A DNA stretch of 64,000 nucleotides, from positions 1 through 64,000 of the forward strand of contig CAVSKL010000004.1 in the NCBI GenBank assembly GCA_963728475.1, in the 5' to 3' direction. Under the pieces are notes generated by a model. The model did no database searches and was not told the origin of the DNA. It worked only from the letters and a program-made list of their open reading frames with translations. The DNA comes from CAVSKL01 sp963728475 [NCBI: Candidatus Eiseniibacteriota bacterium]. GTDB lineage: Bacteria > Eisenbacteria > RBG-16-71-46 > JABDJR01. This document shows, piece after piece, positions 45,011 to 53,443 of this stretch (position 1 is its first letter; each line of letters begins with the position of its first letter). The translations under genes and the position numbers were made by a program.

Positions 45011-45497
45011 GTCCGTCCTCCCCGCGAAGGTCCAGCCGCCAGGCCCCGTCTCCACTGGACCGCCACCCGAGGCCGGTGAGCAACCGGTCCAGGAAGTGCG
45101 CCTCCGCCGACGCCTGCACTTCCAGGAAACGCAATCCGCTCCGGTAGCGGGCGGCGTCGGCCAGGAGCCGCAACGCCTCCCGCAACTCCTGGGCTCCGTC
45201 CCGCGGCACCGCGAAGGCCACCGAGGCCCCGCCTTCCTCGGCCGCATCCGCCAGCACGAACACGCCCGCGGGGGCTCCGGAGGGATCGGTGGCCACCAGG
45301 GCCAGATTCCGCCCCGCGACGAACCGGGCCGCCCGCCTCCCGGGGTGGTCGAGGGCCTCTCCCAGGGATCGCGCGCTGCGGACGAGGTCGCGGCGCGCGC
45401 GGAACGTCTTGAGGCGAGGCAGGTCGGCGCGCTCCACCGGCCGGAGCCAGAGGTTCGAGCCGAGCAGGGTCCATGCGGCGAGCCGGTGCGGTTTCAT
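45000..45497 (-). CDS. GNAT-like N-acetyltransferase
   Basis: 165 residues starting MKPHRLAAWTLLG. The pattern LWLRPVERADLPRLKTFRAR, LALVATDPSGAPAGVFVLAD, SVAFAVPRDGAQELREAL, and a C-terminal FLDRLLTGLGWRS strand-helix resembles the GNAT fold, but the acetyl-CoA P-loop is weak. Its stop overlaps the MoaD-MoaE start, so translation is coupled; a link to cofactor synthesis is only suggested by position. A longer frame to 45596 has no ribosome site. Confidence 0.6.
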   Translation of the reverse strand: MKPHRLAAWTLLGSNLWLRPVERADLPRLKTFRARRDLVRSARSLGEALDHPGRRAARFVAGRNLALVATDPSGAPAGVFVLADAAEEGGASVAFAVPRDGAQELREALRLLADAARYRSGLRFLEVQASAEAHFLDRLLTGLGWRSSGDGAWRLDLRGEDGHED

Positions 45498-45680
45498 GAT
45501 GATCGAAAGGGGGGGTGGAATGGGAATCGAGCTTCCAGCATAGCGCGCCGAGGCCTCGGATCCCACGCGCCGGGCGCGATGGCTCACCCCCGGCACCCGA
45601 ACCCGCCACCCCCGGCACCCGAACCCCGACCCCCGAAGCCCCCCCGGAACGAACCGGGCGGCGCGACCCAGGGAGGGGGG

Positions 45681-46658
45681 TCAAAACTCGGCCATGAGCC
45701 CCAGGCGGTGGGTGTCGCCCAGGGCCGCCGGCTCCAGACGGAACGCGTAGTCCAGGCGCATCCGGCCGAAGCGGACGGCCGCCCCGAAGGTGGGCTTGTT
45801 CACGTCCTCGATCCCGCCGTTCAGGCGGCGGTAGCCGGCTCGCAGGGCCAGCCGGTCGGGGAAGACCCACCACTCCGCACCCGCGGCCAGGCGGTAGGGG
45901 CCGGCCTCGGCTTCGCGCCATTCGGCCTCGGCGGCCACGGTCGCGTGCGCTCCCAAGGTCCGGCTCCACCCCAGGTTGATCCCGATGGGAAGGCGCTCCG
46001 CGCTCTGGAACTTCCAGAACACGCGGCTCAGGAGATTGGGCACCGAGAGCCCCACCCGTTCGCCCTCACTGTAGCGCCAGGCCACGCCCAACCCCACGTC
46101 ATACCCGTTGGCCGAGACGTCGGTGAGGTCGCTGGACACGAAGAGCCCCCGGACGGCGACCCCCGCCGCCAACCGGTCGCCGTAGCCCCAGGCCGCGGCC
46201 CCGCCCAGGCTGATCTCGGAGTAGCTGTTCTGGTCCAGGTCCAGGAAGAGAGACTGGATCCCCGCCGCGTACCCGGGTCCGGACTCGGCGTCGCGGGTCA
46301 CCACCACGTGTTCCCCCTGGAAGTGGGGCACGTCGTAGGAGGACTTGAACCCGAAGGTGAGGTACGTGCGCTTGATCCCGAGCCCGTAGAGATCGGAGTA
46401 CGAGGCCTCCAGGGCGCGCCCCTTCTGGAAGAAGAGCGTGGCCGGGTTCCAGTACATGGCGCCCGGCTCGCCGCCCACCGCCGAGTAGGCCCCGCCCATG
46501 GCCGACGCGCGCACGCCGGGATCAACCGGCGCGAACGCGGCGGTCCTCGAGGCCGCGCCGGCGGTTCCCGCCGCGGGCAGGGCGCCCAGGATTCCGCCCA
46601 GGATTCCGGCCAGGACGACCAGGACTCCGGCCCGGCGCCGGCTACGCCGCGGGCTCAT
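45681..46658 (-). CDS. PorV/PorQ-family outer-membrane beta barrel
   Basis: 325 residues: signal peptide (about 1-35), then the family start FAPVDPGVRASAMGGAYSAV and GEPGAMYWNPATLFFQKG, followed by alternating amphipathic strands to a terminal aromatic (LGLMAEF), typical of outer-membrane insertion. PorV-type proteins act in type IX secretion or as related FadL-like barrels. The ATG overlaps the stop of the upstream FlgD-like gene by 4 bp, so the two are translated together. Confidence 0.85.
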   Translation of the reverse strand: MSPRRSRRRAGVLVVLAGILGGILGALPAAGTAGAASRTAAFAPVDPGVRASAMGGAYSAVGGEPGAMYWNPATLFFQKGRALEASYSDLYGLGIKRTYLTFGFKSSYDVPHFQGEHVVVTRDAESGPGYAAGIQSLFLDLDQNSYSEISLGGAAAWGYGDRLAAGVAVRGLFVSSDLTDVSANGYDVGLGVAWRYSEGERVGLSVPNLLSRVFWKFQSAERLPIGINLGWSRTLGAHATVAAEAEWREAEAGPYRLAAGAEWWVFPDRLALRAGYRRLNGGIEDVNKPTFGAAVRFGRMRLDYAFRLEPAALGDTHRLGLMAEF

Positions 46659-49294
46659 TTCGTCCTCCGGCTGAACACGAACGGCTTGCGAACCCAGAAC
46701 GAGGCGCCCTGCTCCGGCTGCACCTGGAGGGCCGCGATGTAGGGTCCGCTCGAGACCAGGCTCCCCCCGCTGTCCAGGCCGTTCCACTGGAGGTGGAAGG
46801 AGTCGCCGGACTCCCCTTCCAGGCGGGCCACCTCCACCCCGTCCAGGTCGTAAATGCGCAGGGTGACCGAGCGGGCCGGCTCCACCAGCCCCAGGAAGAA
46901 CGCGTCGCCGGGGGTGAAGGGGCCGGGTATCTGGAGAAAGTCGTTCTCCACCAGGAACACGTCCAGCTCCTTCGAGGGCTTGGACGCGTTGCCGGTGGCG
47001 TCCACCACCACCGCGGTGAACTTGTTCTCGCCGCCCAGGAGATTCACCGTGTCGGTGAAGATCCCGTCCGTCGCCGCCACCGAGTCCAGCACGGTCGTGC
47101 CCCGGCTGATCACGGCCAGGATCACGTCCTCGTCGCTGGGGTCGGGCTTCACGGTGAGGGTGATGGTGGGGGAGCGGGTGACCGAAACCGGGGCGCTCAA
47201 GGCCGGTACCAGCGGAACCAGGTTGTCCAGGACCACGCTCAGCGCCTTCGCCGTGGTGGAGCCGCATCCCAGCTCGGCATTGTCCCGGGCGGTGGCGTAG
47301 ATGTCCTCCTGAGGCGGGGAATTTCCCGATTGGTCGGGAGCGGACACGATCTTGTAGTCGAACTCGAAGCGGGCCTGGCCGCCGGCCGCCCCCTGGCTCT
47401 TGCGGATCACCTTGGAAGGGTCGAACTTGGTGTCCACCTGGCTGAAGTCGGCGGTCACGTCCAGGGGATGGCTCGAGTCCCATCGCCCGTCGGTCCATGC
47501 CGTCAGGAGCTGGATGGTCTCGCCGTTCCGGAACGGCCCCTGGTTGTCGACGAGCGACGCCGATGCCAGGCGCGGAGGCTGGTTGCTGAGGCAGACCCGC
47601 ACCAGGGAGGCGGTCACGGTCCGGTTCCCCGCGGCGTCGACGGCGGTGACCGGGACGATCTTGTTGTTCCCGTCCTCCCGGGTGTTGTCCGAGGACACCG
47701 CGTAGCGGATGCCGTAGGCGCCGTTCCCGCTGTCGGCCACCGCCACCGAGGAGGTGGCGGGATCGAAGTTCGAATCGAGGGCCGAGAGGTCCACGCTCAG
47801 GTCGTAGCCGGGGGCGTCGTAGACCACCGAGAACGAGACCACCTGGCCGTTCCTGACCGCGTTCGGGGCGCGGAAGTTCTTGAACACCGGCGCCGTGCGG
47901 TCCAGCGCGAGCGACAGGAACACGTCACGCTGCCGGTCCTGGGCGTAGCTGATCGCCCGGACGCGGACTCCGGTGAGGATCTGGTCGGGCACGGTGGCCG
48001 GGTCGACGCTGGGGAAGGTTCCGTTCCAGGTGACGGTGTGCGGCCCCCGGGCGAACTGGCGGGGGAGCTGGAGCACGTAGCTGTCGGAGATCAGGGCACC
48101 GGATGCGTTCTTCCGCTGATAGGGAATGGTGATGGCCACCAGCACCGTGTCCTCGAGGACGATGAAGCCGAAGGTGGCGGTGTCCTGGGCCCCGTCGCCG
48201 TTGGGCGAGAACGCGGCCGGGGTAACGGTCACGCCGTCGATGAGCGCGGGCACCGCTCCGCGGTTGTCCAGGGTCACGCTCAAGGTGGTGTCGATCGCCA
48301 CCCCGCAGCCGTTGGTGTCCGAGGCGCGGAGCCGGAGGGCGTAGACCCCGTCGGGCCGGGTGTTGCCGGAGCTGATGGTGTAGGAGACGCGGTAAGTGTC
48401 GGGGCCGAGGGGGATGCTCAGCACCTTGCCGCTTCCGTACCCGGAGTCGAGATTGGAGAAGTCGCCGCCCACCGTCGCCGGGTTCACCGCCGACACCCGG
48501 ACCTCGGCCAGGATCTCGTCGCCGTTCTGGAACACCGGGAACTGGTTGAGAAGCTTCACGCTCACGATGGACGGGGGCGCGTTCGAGAGACAGAACGCGA
48601 GCGAGCGGACGACGCGGTTTCCCGCCGCGTCGGCGGCGACGACCCGGACCTGCAGGTTCGAGCCGTCGGCGCGGCCGTTGGCCGGGGAGACGGTGTAGGA
48701 GAAGCGCCGGCAGCCGGTGTCCCCGGGGGTCGAGGAGACCTGGGTGGAGTCGTAGCCGGTATCGAGGGCGGAGAAGTCCGCGGTCACCGAGATCGGATTC
48801 CCAGAGGTGCAGGCCTGGATGGTGATCCGGTCGCCGTTCCTCACCACCGGGGTGAGGGGGGAGACGAGGCTCAACCGGTCGATGACCGGGGCGATCCGGT
48901 CGACCACCAGCGGCAGGTTCACCGGTTCGGTCCCCTCGCCCCGGGCCCCGATCCCCAGGATGCGAACCTCGTAGCTGCCGTCGGCCACCGGCCCCGAGCG
49001 GACGGATCCGTCGAACACCCGGCTCCGGGCCCCGCCCTGGCGGGTGAAGACCTGGAGGGTGTCCACCACCTGGGCCCCTCCGGGGGTGGTGAGCAAGATG
49101 CGCACGTCGGCGCTGTCGACCCCGATCGTGTACTGGATGATGGTGAACTCCTTCACCCCGTCCCCGTTCGGAGAAATCGACGATTCGGTGAGATGGGCGT
49201 CGGAGAACACCGTGCCCGCCCGGGCGCGGACGGGCCCCAGGGCCAGAAGAAGGGTGAAGAGGAGCGCGGCGGGAAGCGGCGTGCGGAATCGCAT
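46655..49294 (-). CDS. Large exported protein with Ig-like repeats and a FlgD-like C-terminal domain
   Basis: 879 residues from ATG 49294: signal peptide (to about 26, PVRARA|G), an opening SSISPNGDGVKEF motif that recurs as TPAAFSPNGDGAQDTATF (near 380), and several Ig-like repeats of about 100 residues (RNGD-type turns such as VRNGDRITIQ, FQNGDEILAEV, FRNGETIQLLT). The end is FlgD-like (SVTLRIYDLDGVEVARLEGE, QWNGLDSGGSLVSSGPYIAA). Probably secreted or surface-exposed and acting with the PorV-like barrel encoded next. The frame extends to TTG 49330, but that TTGACA looks like a -35 box. Confidence 0.8.
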   Translation of the reverse strand: MRFRTPLPAALLFTLLLALGPVRARAGTVFSDAHLTESSISPNGDGVKEFTIIQYTIGVDSADVRILLTTPGGAQVVDTLQVFTRQGGARSRVFDGSVRSGPVADGSYEVRILGIGARGEGTEPVNLPLVVDRIAPVIDRLSLVSPLTPVVRNGDRITIQACTSGNPISVTADFSALDTGYDSTQVSSTPGDTGCRRFSYTVSPANGRADGSNLQVRVVAADAAGNRVVRSLAFCLSNAPPSIVSVKLLNQFPVFQNGDEILAEVRVSAVNPATVGGDFSNLDSGYGSGKVLSIPLGPDTYRVSYTISSGNTRPDGVYALRLRASDTNGCGVAIDTTLSVTLDNRGAVPALIDGVTVTPAAFSPNGDGAQDTATFGFIVLEDTVLVAITIPYQRKNASGALISDSYVLQLPRQFARGPHTVTWNGTFPSVDPATVPDQILTGVRVRAISYAQDRQRDVFLSLALDRTAPVFKNFRAPNAVRNGQVVSFSVVYDAPGYDLSVDLSALDSNFDPATSSVAVADSGNGAYGIRYAVSSDNTREDGNNKIVPVTAVDAAGNRTVTASLVRVCLSNQPPRLASASLVDNQGPFRNGETIQLLTAWTDGRWDSSHPLDVTADFSQVDTKFDPSKVIRKSQGAAGGQARFEFDYKIVSAPDQSGNSPPQEDIYATARDNAELGCGSTTAKALSVVLDNLVPLVPALSAPVSVTRSPTITLTVKPDPSDEDVILAVISRGTTVLDSVAATDGIFTDTVNLLGGENKFTAVVVDATGNASKPSKELDVFLVENDFLQIPGPFTPGDAFFLGLVEPARSVTLRIYDLDGVEVARLEGESGDSFHLQWNGLDSGGSLVSSGPYIAALQVQPEQGASFWVRKPFVFSRRTK

Positions 49295-49301
49295 CGGGCG
49301 A

Positions 49302-49330
49302 AATCTAGGGGGCGTTCGGTGGAGTGTCAA
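49302..49330 (-). promoter_or_regulatory. Promoter directly abutting the FlgD-like gene (leaderless start likely)
   Basis: On the minus strand TTGACA (49330-49325) and TAGATT (49307-49302) are exactly 17 bp apart. The ATG at 49294 is only 7 bp past the -10 box, so transcription would start at or next to it. The TAG in the -10 box is also the stop of the upstream gene. Confidence 0.55.
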
Positions 49331-50627
49331 CCGAAGGTAGGAGGCCGGGGCCCGCGGGGCGCGCGGAACCCAGGCCCCAGGGGCCGGCCAGCCGCACCCA
49401 CTCGGGCCGGCTCAGGAATCGCCACCACAACTCCGAGGCGGCGGCGCCGCCCCGGGTGACGTTATGGATCGCCGCCACCCCGCCGGCTTCGGCAAGCCGG
49501 ACCTTGGCGACGGTGGCGGCGACCTGGCCGCCGCCCGTGCCCACCCGGGCGAGCACGCCGCCGGGGACCGGCGATTCGGCCATCGCGCCAAGAAGACTTT
49601 CCCGGTCGAGATACCCGCCCCACACCGGGCGGTACGCGCCCCGCGGCTGTTCGATCACCCACGCCACCCCGCCTCCGGTGCCCAGGCCCCGGCGCACCCC
49701 GCCCGCCTCGCGGAGGGCGGCGTCGCGCTCCCGGTAGCGACCGGGCCCCATCCATACCCACAGCGATTCCGCCCCCGCCGGCGCGCAACCGGGGTGGAAG
49801 GCGGCGGGGCGGACGCGGTCCGTCCGCCAGGCCTGGGGTCCGGGCACGAGGCGCATGAGATCTCCGTCCTGAAGCAGGATCCAGAGTTCGCCGGACCCGC
49901 TCCATCCCATGAGGCGGGGCCGGCCGACGTCGAACGTGGCCACCCGGGCGCCGATTCCCGCCGCCACCACCTCGCGGACCTCGCCGCCGTAGTCGGCTCG
50001 GTGCACCCGTGCGGCCAGGGCCCAGCGCAGGCTGTCGGAATGGAGAACCCACAACCGGGGCTCCAGGTTCCGGACCAACAGGAGCTCCACCCCGTCGGGC
50101 CCGCGGGCGTGGAGGTCGTAGAGGAAGGTCCGTCCCCGGGGAGGATGCTCGGCGTCGACCAGGAACAGGAGGTTGCCGCCGGCCAGCGGGTAGTAGCGTT
50201 CGGGGAGCACCTGGGCGCCGGGGACCGGGAGGGCCGGGGCCTCGGGACGAACCGCACCGGCCCGCACGGGAGGCCAGGCCGCCGGATCGACGGAAAGGCG
50301 GCCGTCGGGGACGCGGGCCCAGGGGAGGAAGGCCACCGGCCCGCCGCCGGCCAGCACCGAGACCCCCAGGAGCACCGCGGCGTAGACGGTGTCGCCGCCG
50401 CCAAAGGCCAGCCCCCGCACCGGACCCCCGGTCCAGCGGAGTTCGCCCCGGGCGGGGGCGCACCACAAGCTGTCCGGACGCAGGAAGAGCGAGTCGCGGG
50501 CGGTGAAGACCAGCGCGCTCTCGGCGGGACAGCGCGCGAGGCCGGAGAAGAGGACCGGTCCGGCCGCGGCCGGGGCGGGGGCGGGGGCGGCGGCGGCCAG
50601 GGCCGCCAGGAGGAGAGCGGCCCTCAA
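49305..50627 (-). CDS. Hypothetical exported protein
   Basis: About 440 residues. From TTG 50627 the product starts with a signal peptide (LRAALLLAALAAAAPAPAPA), followed by a beta-rich sequence with many WxP and Gly-rich turns (FTARDSLFLRPDSLWCAPA, GGNLLFLVDAEH, RLMGWSGSGELWILLQDGDL), possibly a propeller. No family recognised. The start is unsure: no ribosome site is visible, and a G8 run near 50670 may hide a frame error. It lies directly upstream of the FlgD-like gene on the same strand. Confidence 0.6.
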   Translation of the reverse strand: MRAALLLAALAAAAPAPAPAAAGPVLFSGLARCPAESALVFTARDSLFLRPDSLWCAPARGELRWTGGPVRGLAFGGGDTVYAAVLLGVSVLAGGGPVAFLPWARVPDGRLSVDPAAWPPVRAGAVRPEAPALPVPGAQVLPERYYPLAGGNLLFLVDAEHPPRGRTFLYDLHARGPDGVELLLVRNLEPRLWVLHSDSLRWALAARVHRADYGGEVREVVAAGIGARVATFDVGRPRLMGWSGSGELWILLQDGDLMRLVPGPQAWRTDRVRPAAFHPGCAPAGAESLWVWMGPGRYRERDAALREAGGVRRGLGTGGGVAWVIEQPRGAYRPVWGGYLDRESLLGAMAESPVPGGVLARVGTGGGQVAATVAKVRLAEAGGVAAIHNVTRGGAAASELWWRFLSRPEWVRLAGPWGLGSARPAGPGLLPSVDTPPNAP

Positions 50628-50988
50628 CGGGAGCGCACGCGGCGGCGGCGAAGGGTTTCCGGGCCGGGAAGGGGGGGGCGGGCCGGGCGCCGGGCCGGGG
50701 GAGCGGCCGGGATCCGGCCGCCGCGGCGTGGGGTCGGGATGTCGGAATCTTGGTTCAAGTGAGCCTCCGCCGCCCCCACGCGCGTTCGCCGGGCGCGGGC
50801 TTGCCGCCGGACCCGGGCTCGCCGCCGGACCCGGGCTTGCCGCCGGGCGCGCGCGCCGCGATCCGCCGGGCGGGATTCGTGTGCATTCTTGACCCCCTCC
50901 CCGGGCCCGGGTAGATTCGGCGGGCCTTTCCCGAGCGCCCAAGCATACCCGAAGCCCGGCTCGCGGGCTGCCACCGAACGCGGCCGCC
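50628..50988. other. Intergenic region with 18-bp repeats
   Basis: Between divergent genes. Three 18-bp units (GGGCTTGCCGCCGGACCC type) lie at 50797, 50815 and 50833. Otherwise Pro/Arg-coding-like GC-rich sequence without a supported gene; a convincing promoter for the patatin gene is not visible. Confidence 0.5.
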
Positions 50989-51813
50989 ATGAATCCCAAA
51001 CGAAAACCCACCGTCGGCCTGGCCCTGAGCGGCGGCACCGCCAAGTCGGTCGCCCACATCGGGGTGATCGAGGCGCTGGTGGAGGAGGGGATTCCCATCG
51101 ACTGCATCGCCGCCACCAGCGGCGGCGCCATCGTGGGATCGGTATTCGCGGCGGGGTTCACGGTGGACGAGCTCAAGGCCATCGCCCGCGACCTGCGCTG
51201 GAAGGACCTGGCCCGGCTCACCTTTCCACGCCTCGGCCTCCTCTCCAACACCGGGGTGGCGCGGTTCTTGACGGACCTCCTGGGCGACGTCACCTTCGCC
51301 GACCTCAAGATCCCGCTGGCCATCGTGGGCACCGACCTGCTCACCGGGAAGAAGGTGGTGTTCACCGAGGGGAAGGTGGCCACCGCGGCCATGATCTCGA
51401 GCTCGATCCCCAACGTGTTCGCTCCGGTGGAGCGGGACGACACCCTCTACGTGGACGGCGGGCTCTCCGAGTACCTGCCGGTGGAGACCGTGCGCGAGTT
51501 CAATCCGGATCTGGTGCTGGCGGTGAACCTGGGGTACCGCGAAGGGCGTTCGCCGAGGCCTCGGAACCTTCTGCACGTGGCCATGGCGGTGGTGGGGATC
51601 GCCGCCCGCCAGAACGCCATCCTCTCCGAGGCGAAGGCCGACATCGTGATCCGCCCCCCCACCGCGTCGTTCCCGTCGTTCGACCTCATGGCCTCGGCCC
51701 GGCTGATGGAGGTGGGATACGCCGAGACCCGCGCCCGCATGGACGAGATCCGGGCGGCGGTGAGCGCGGCGGAGCCCACCTGGATGGACCGGCTCAAGTT
51801 CTGGGAACATTGA
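50989..51813 (+). CDS. Patatin-like phospholipase family protein
   Basis: 274 residues, RssA-like size, no signal peptide. Oxyanion loop LALSGGTAKSVAHIGVIEAL (11-30), nucleophile elbow AATSGGAIVG (Ser46 or so) and the dyad Asp in VDGGLSEYLPV. The elbow is A-x-S-G-G rather than the usual G-x-S-x-G, and the loop has T and S where many members have G. Variants with SGGTAK and TSGG exist in the family, so activity as a serine acyl hydrolase on lipids is still likely. The ATG has no strong ribosome site. Confidence 0.88.
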   Translation: MNPKRKPTVGLALSGGTAKSVAHIGVIEALVEEGIPIDCIAATSGGAIVGSVFAAGFTVDELKAIARDLRWKDLARLTFPRLGLLSNTGVARFLTDLLGDVTFADLKIPLAIVGTDLLTGKKVVFTEGKVATAAMISSSIPNVFAPVERDDTLYVDGGLSEYLPVETVREFNPDLVLAVNLGYREGRSPRPRNLLHVAMAVVGIAARQNAILSEAKADIVIRPPTASFPSFDLMASARLMEVGYAETRARMDEIRAAVSAAEPTWMDRLKFWEH

Positions 51814-51895
51814 GCCGGGACCGGAGGCTTGGTACGCTCCCCGGTTTCCGCACGACCGGGCGGGGACCGGCCGCGCACCTCGAAAGGATGTCCCC

Positions 51896-53185
51896 ATGAA
51901 TCGGCTCTACGGCTATCGCGCTCCCGCCCTGGCGGCGCTGGCCCTGGCGGCGGCGCTGGCCCTGGCCGCCGCCGGCTGCGGCAAGGGGAAGGCGGACTCC
52001 GGACCCCGTCACAAGGTACTGCTGATCGGCCTGGACGGCGCGGAGTGGAGCCTCATCACCCCGATGGTCCAGGCGGGCGAGCTTCCCAACCTGGCCCGGA
52101 TCATGAACGGCGGGGTCCACGGGAACCTGCTCTCGCTCCAGCCCCTGGCCAAGTCCCCGGCCATCTGGACCACCATCGCCACCGGCAAGAGCCCCGCCGA
52201 GCACGGGATCAAGTCGTTCGTAGACGAGGCCCACGGTGAGCCCCTTACCCAGAACCTGCGCAAGGTGCGCGCGCTCTGGAACATCTTCTCCGGGGTGGGG
52301 CGTTCGGTGGGGGTGGTGGGCTGGCTCATGAGCTGGCCGGCGGAAGAGGTGAACGGCTTCGTGGTCTCCGACTACCTGCAGTACGAGGCCAAGCCCAGCG
52401 AGCGGATCGAGCACCGCACCTGGCCTCCGGAGCTGGCCGGCCGGCTCCAGCCGGAGGTGGTGCCGTGGGAGCGCGTGCCCTGGAGCTTCGTGGACCGATT
52501 CCTGGACCAGCCGGTGGACACCACCGCCATGAGCCCCGGCCTGGAGCAGCTCCTGCGTCCGATCAAGTGGATCGCCGCCGGCGACATGACCTTCGCCCGG
52601 GTGGGGCTTGAACTTTACCGGGAGAAGCGCCCCGATTTCTTCACGGTCTACCTGCGCGGCACCGACGCCATGGGGCACCTCTACTGGAACTACATGACCC
52701 CGGAGGCGGTGGCGGAGGGAAGCCTGGACGCGGAGGGGATGAAGTACCTGGCCGGGGCGATGAAGGCGTACTACCGGTACGCGGACTCCCTGATCGGGCC
52801 CTACCTCGACGCCGCCGATCCCAACACCACGGTGATGCTGGTCTCCGACCACGGATTCAAGGGGGGGCCGGGCCGGGGGGTGCAGCAGCACCAGGTGAAC
52901 GGGGTGATCATGATGTCGGGGCGCGGGGTGGGAAAGGGCGAGATCACCGGGGCCACGGTCTACGACGTCACCCCGACCGTGCTCGTCCTCATGGGGCTTC
53001 CCCCGGCCGAGGACATGCACGGCAAGGTGCTGTGGTCGGCCTTCGACGGAAGCATTCCCCGGGACCGGTTCGGCCACACCATTGCCACCTACGAGACCGG
53101 CGACCGCAAGTCCGGCCAGCCCATGCAGAGCCCGGTGGACAAGGAGCTCAAGGAGCGCCTGAAGTCGCTGGGCTACATCGACTGA
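51896..53185 (+). CDS. Lipoprotein of the type I phosphodiesterase/nucleotide pyrophosphatase family
   Basis: 429 residues with lipobox LALAAAGC (Cys28) and an alkaline-phosphatase-superfamily fold: VLLIGLDGAEWSLITPMVQ (metal Asp), SPAIWTTIATGKSPAEHGI (nucleophile Thr region), YLRGTDAMGHLYW, LVSDHGFKGG (metal Asp-His) and a late HTIATYETGD. Likely hydrolyses phosphodiester or phosphate bonds of an envelope or extracellular substrate. ATG 51896 has GAAAGGA upstream. It follows the patatin gene by 82 bp and may be cotranscribed. Confidence 0.9.
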   Translation: MNRLYGYRAPALAALALAAALALAAAGCGKGKADSGPRHKVLLIGLDGAEWSLITPMVQAGELPNLARIMNGGVHGNLLSLQPLAKSPAIWTTIATGKSPAEHGIKSFVDEAHGEPLTQNLRKVRALWNIFSGVGRSVGVVGWLMSWPAEEVNGFVVSDYLQYEAKPSERIEHRTWPPELAGRLQPEVVPWERVPWSFVDRFLDQPVDTTAMSPGLEQLLRPIKWIAAGDMTFARVGLELYREKRPDFFTVYLRGTDAMGHLYWNYMTPEAVAEGSLDAEGMKYLAGAMKAYYRYADSLIGPYLDAADPNTTVMLVSDHGFKGGPGRGVQQHQVNGVIMMSGRGVGKGEITGATVYDVTPTVLVLMGLPPAEDMHGKVLWSAFDGSIPRDRFGHTIATYETGDRKSGQPMQSPVDKELKERLKSLGYID

Positions 53186-53443
53186 GCGGGGTGGGGGCGG
53201 GGATGACCGGGGGGGCGGCCCCGGTATGACCGGGTGAAGGCCGCGGTATGACCGAGTGAAGGCCGCGGGGACGTCCGGGGGGCGTGAAGGCAGCCGGGGG
53301 CGTTGTTCTCCACCAGGGAACCCGGAGGCCGCCAAGGAAAACGGGCAGGCAGGCGCCTGCCCGATTCCGTACCATCGGACCCGTTCGTACGGGGGACGTC
53401 CAGGTCCCCGAGGGAGCGCGCGGATGCTCCAGGCGTGCCTACG
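53186..53443 (+). other. Intergenic region with 22-bp repeats and hairpins
   Basis: Repeats of GTATGACCGGGTGAAGGCCGC type at 53224 and 53246, with weaker flanking copies. From 53380 several short stems can form (for example GGGGAC...GTCCCC near 53392-53409). No gene is supported. Confidence 0.5.

Noticed and set aside
46793-49459. Plus-strand open frame of 888 codons opposite the FlgD-like gene
   Set aside because: It is antisense to a gene with signal peptide and repeats and has shadow composition (Gly/Val/His/Arg).
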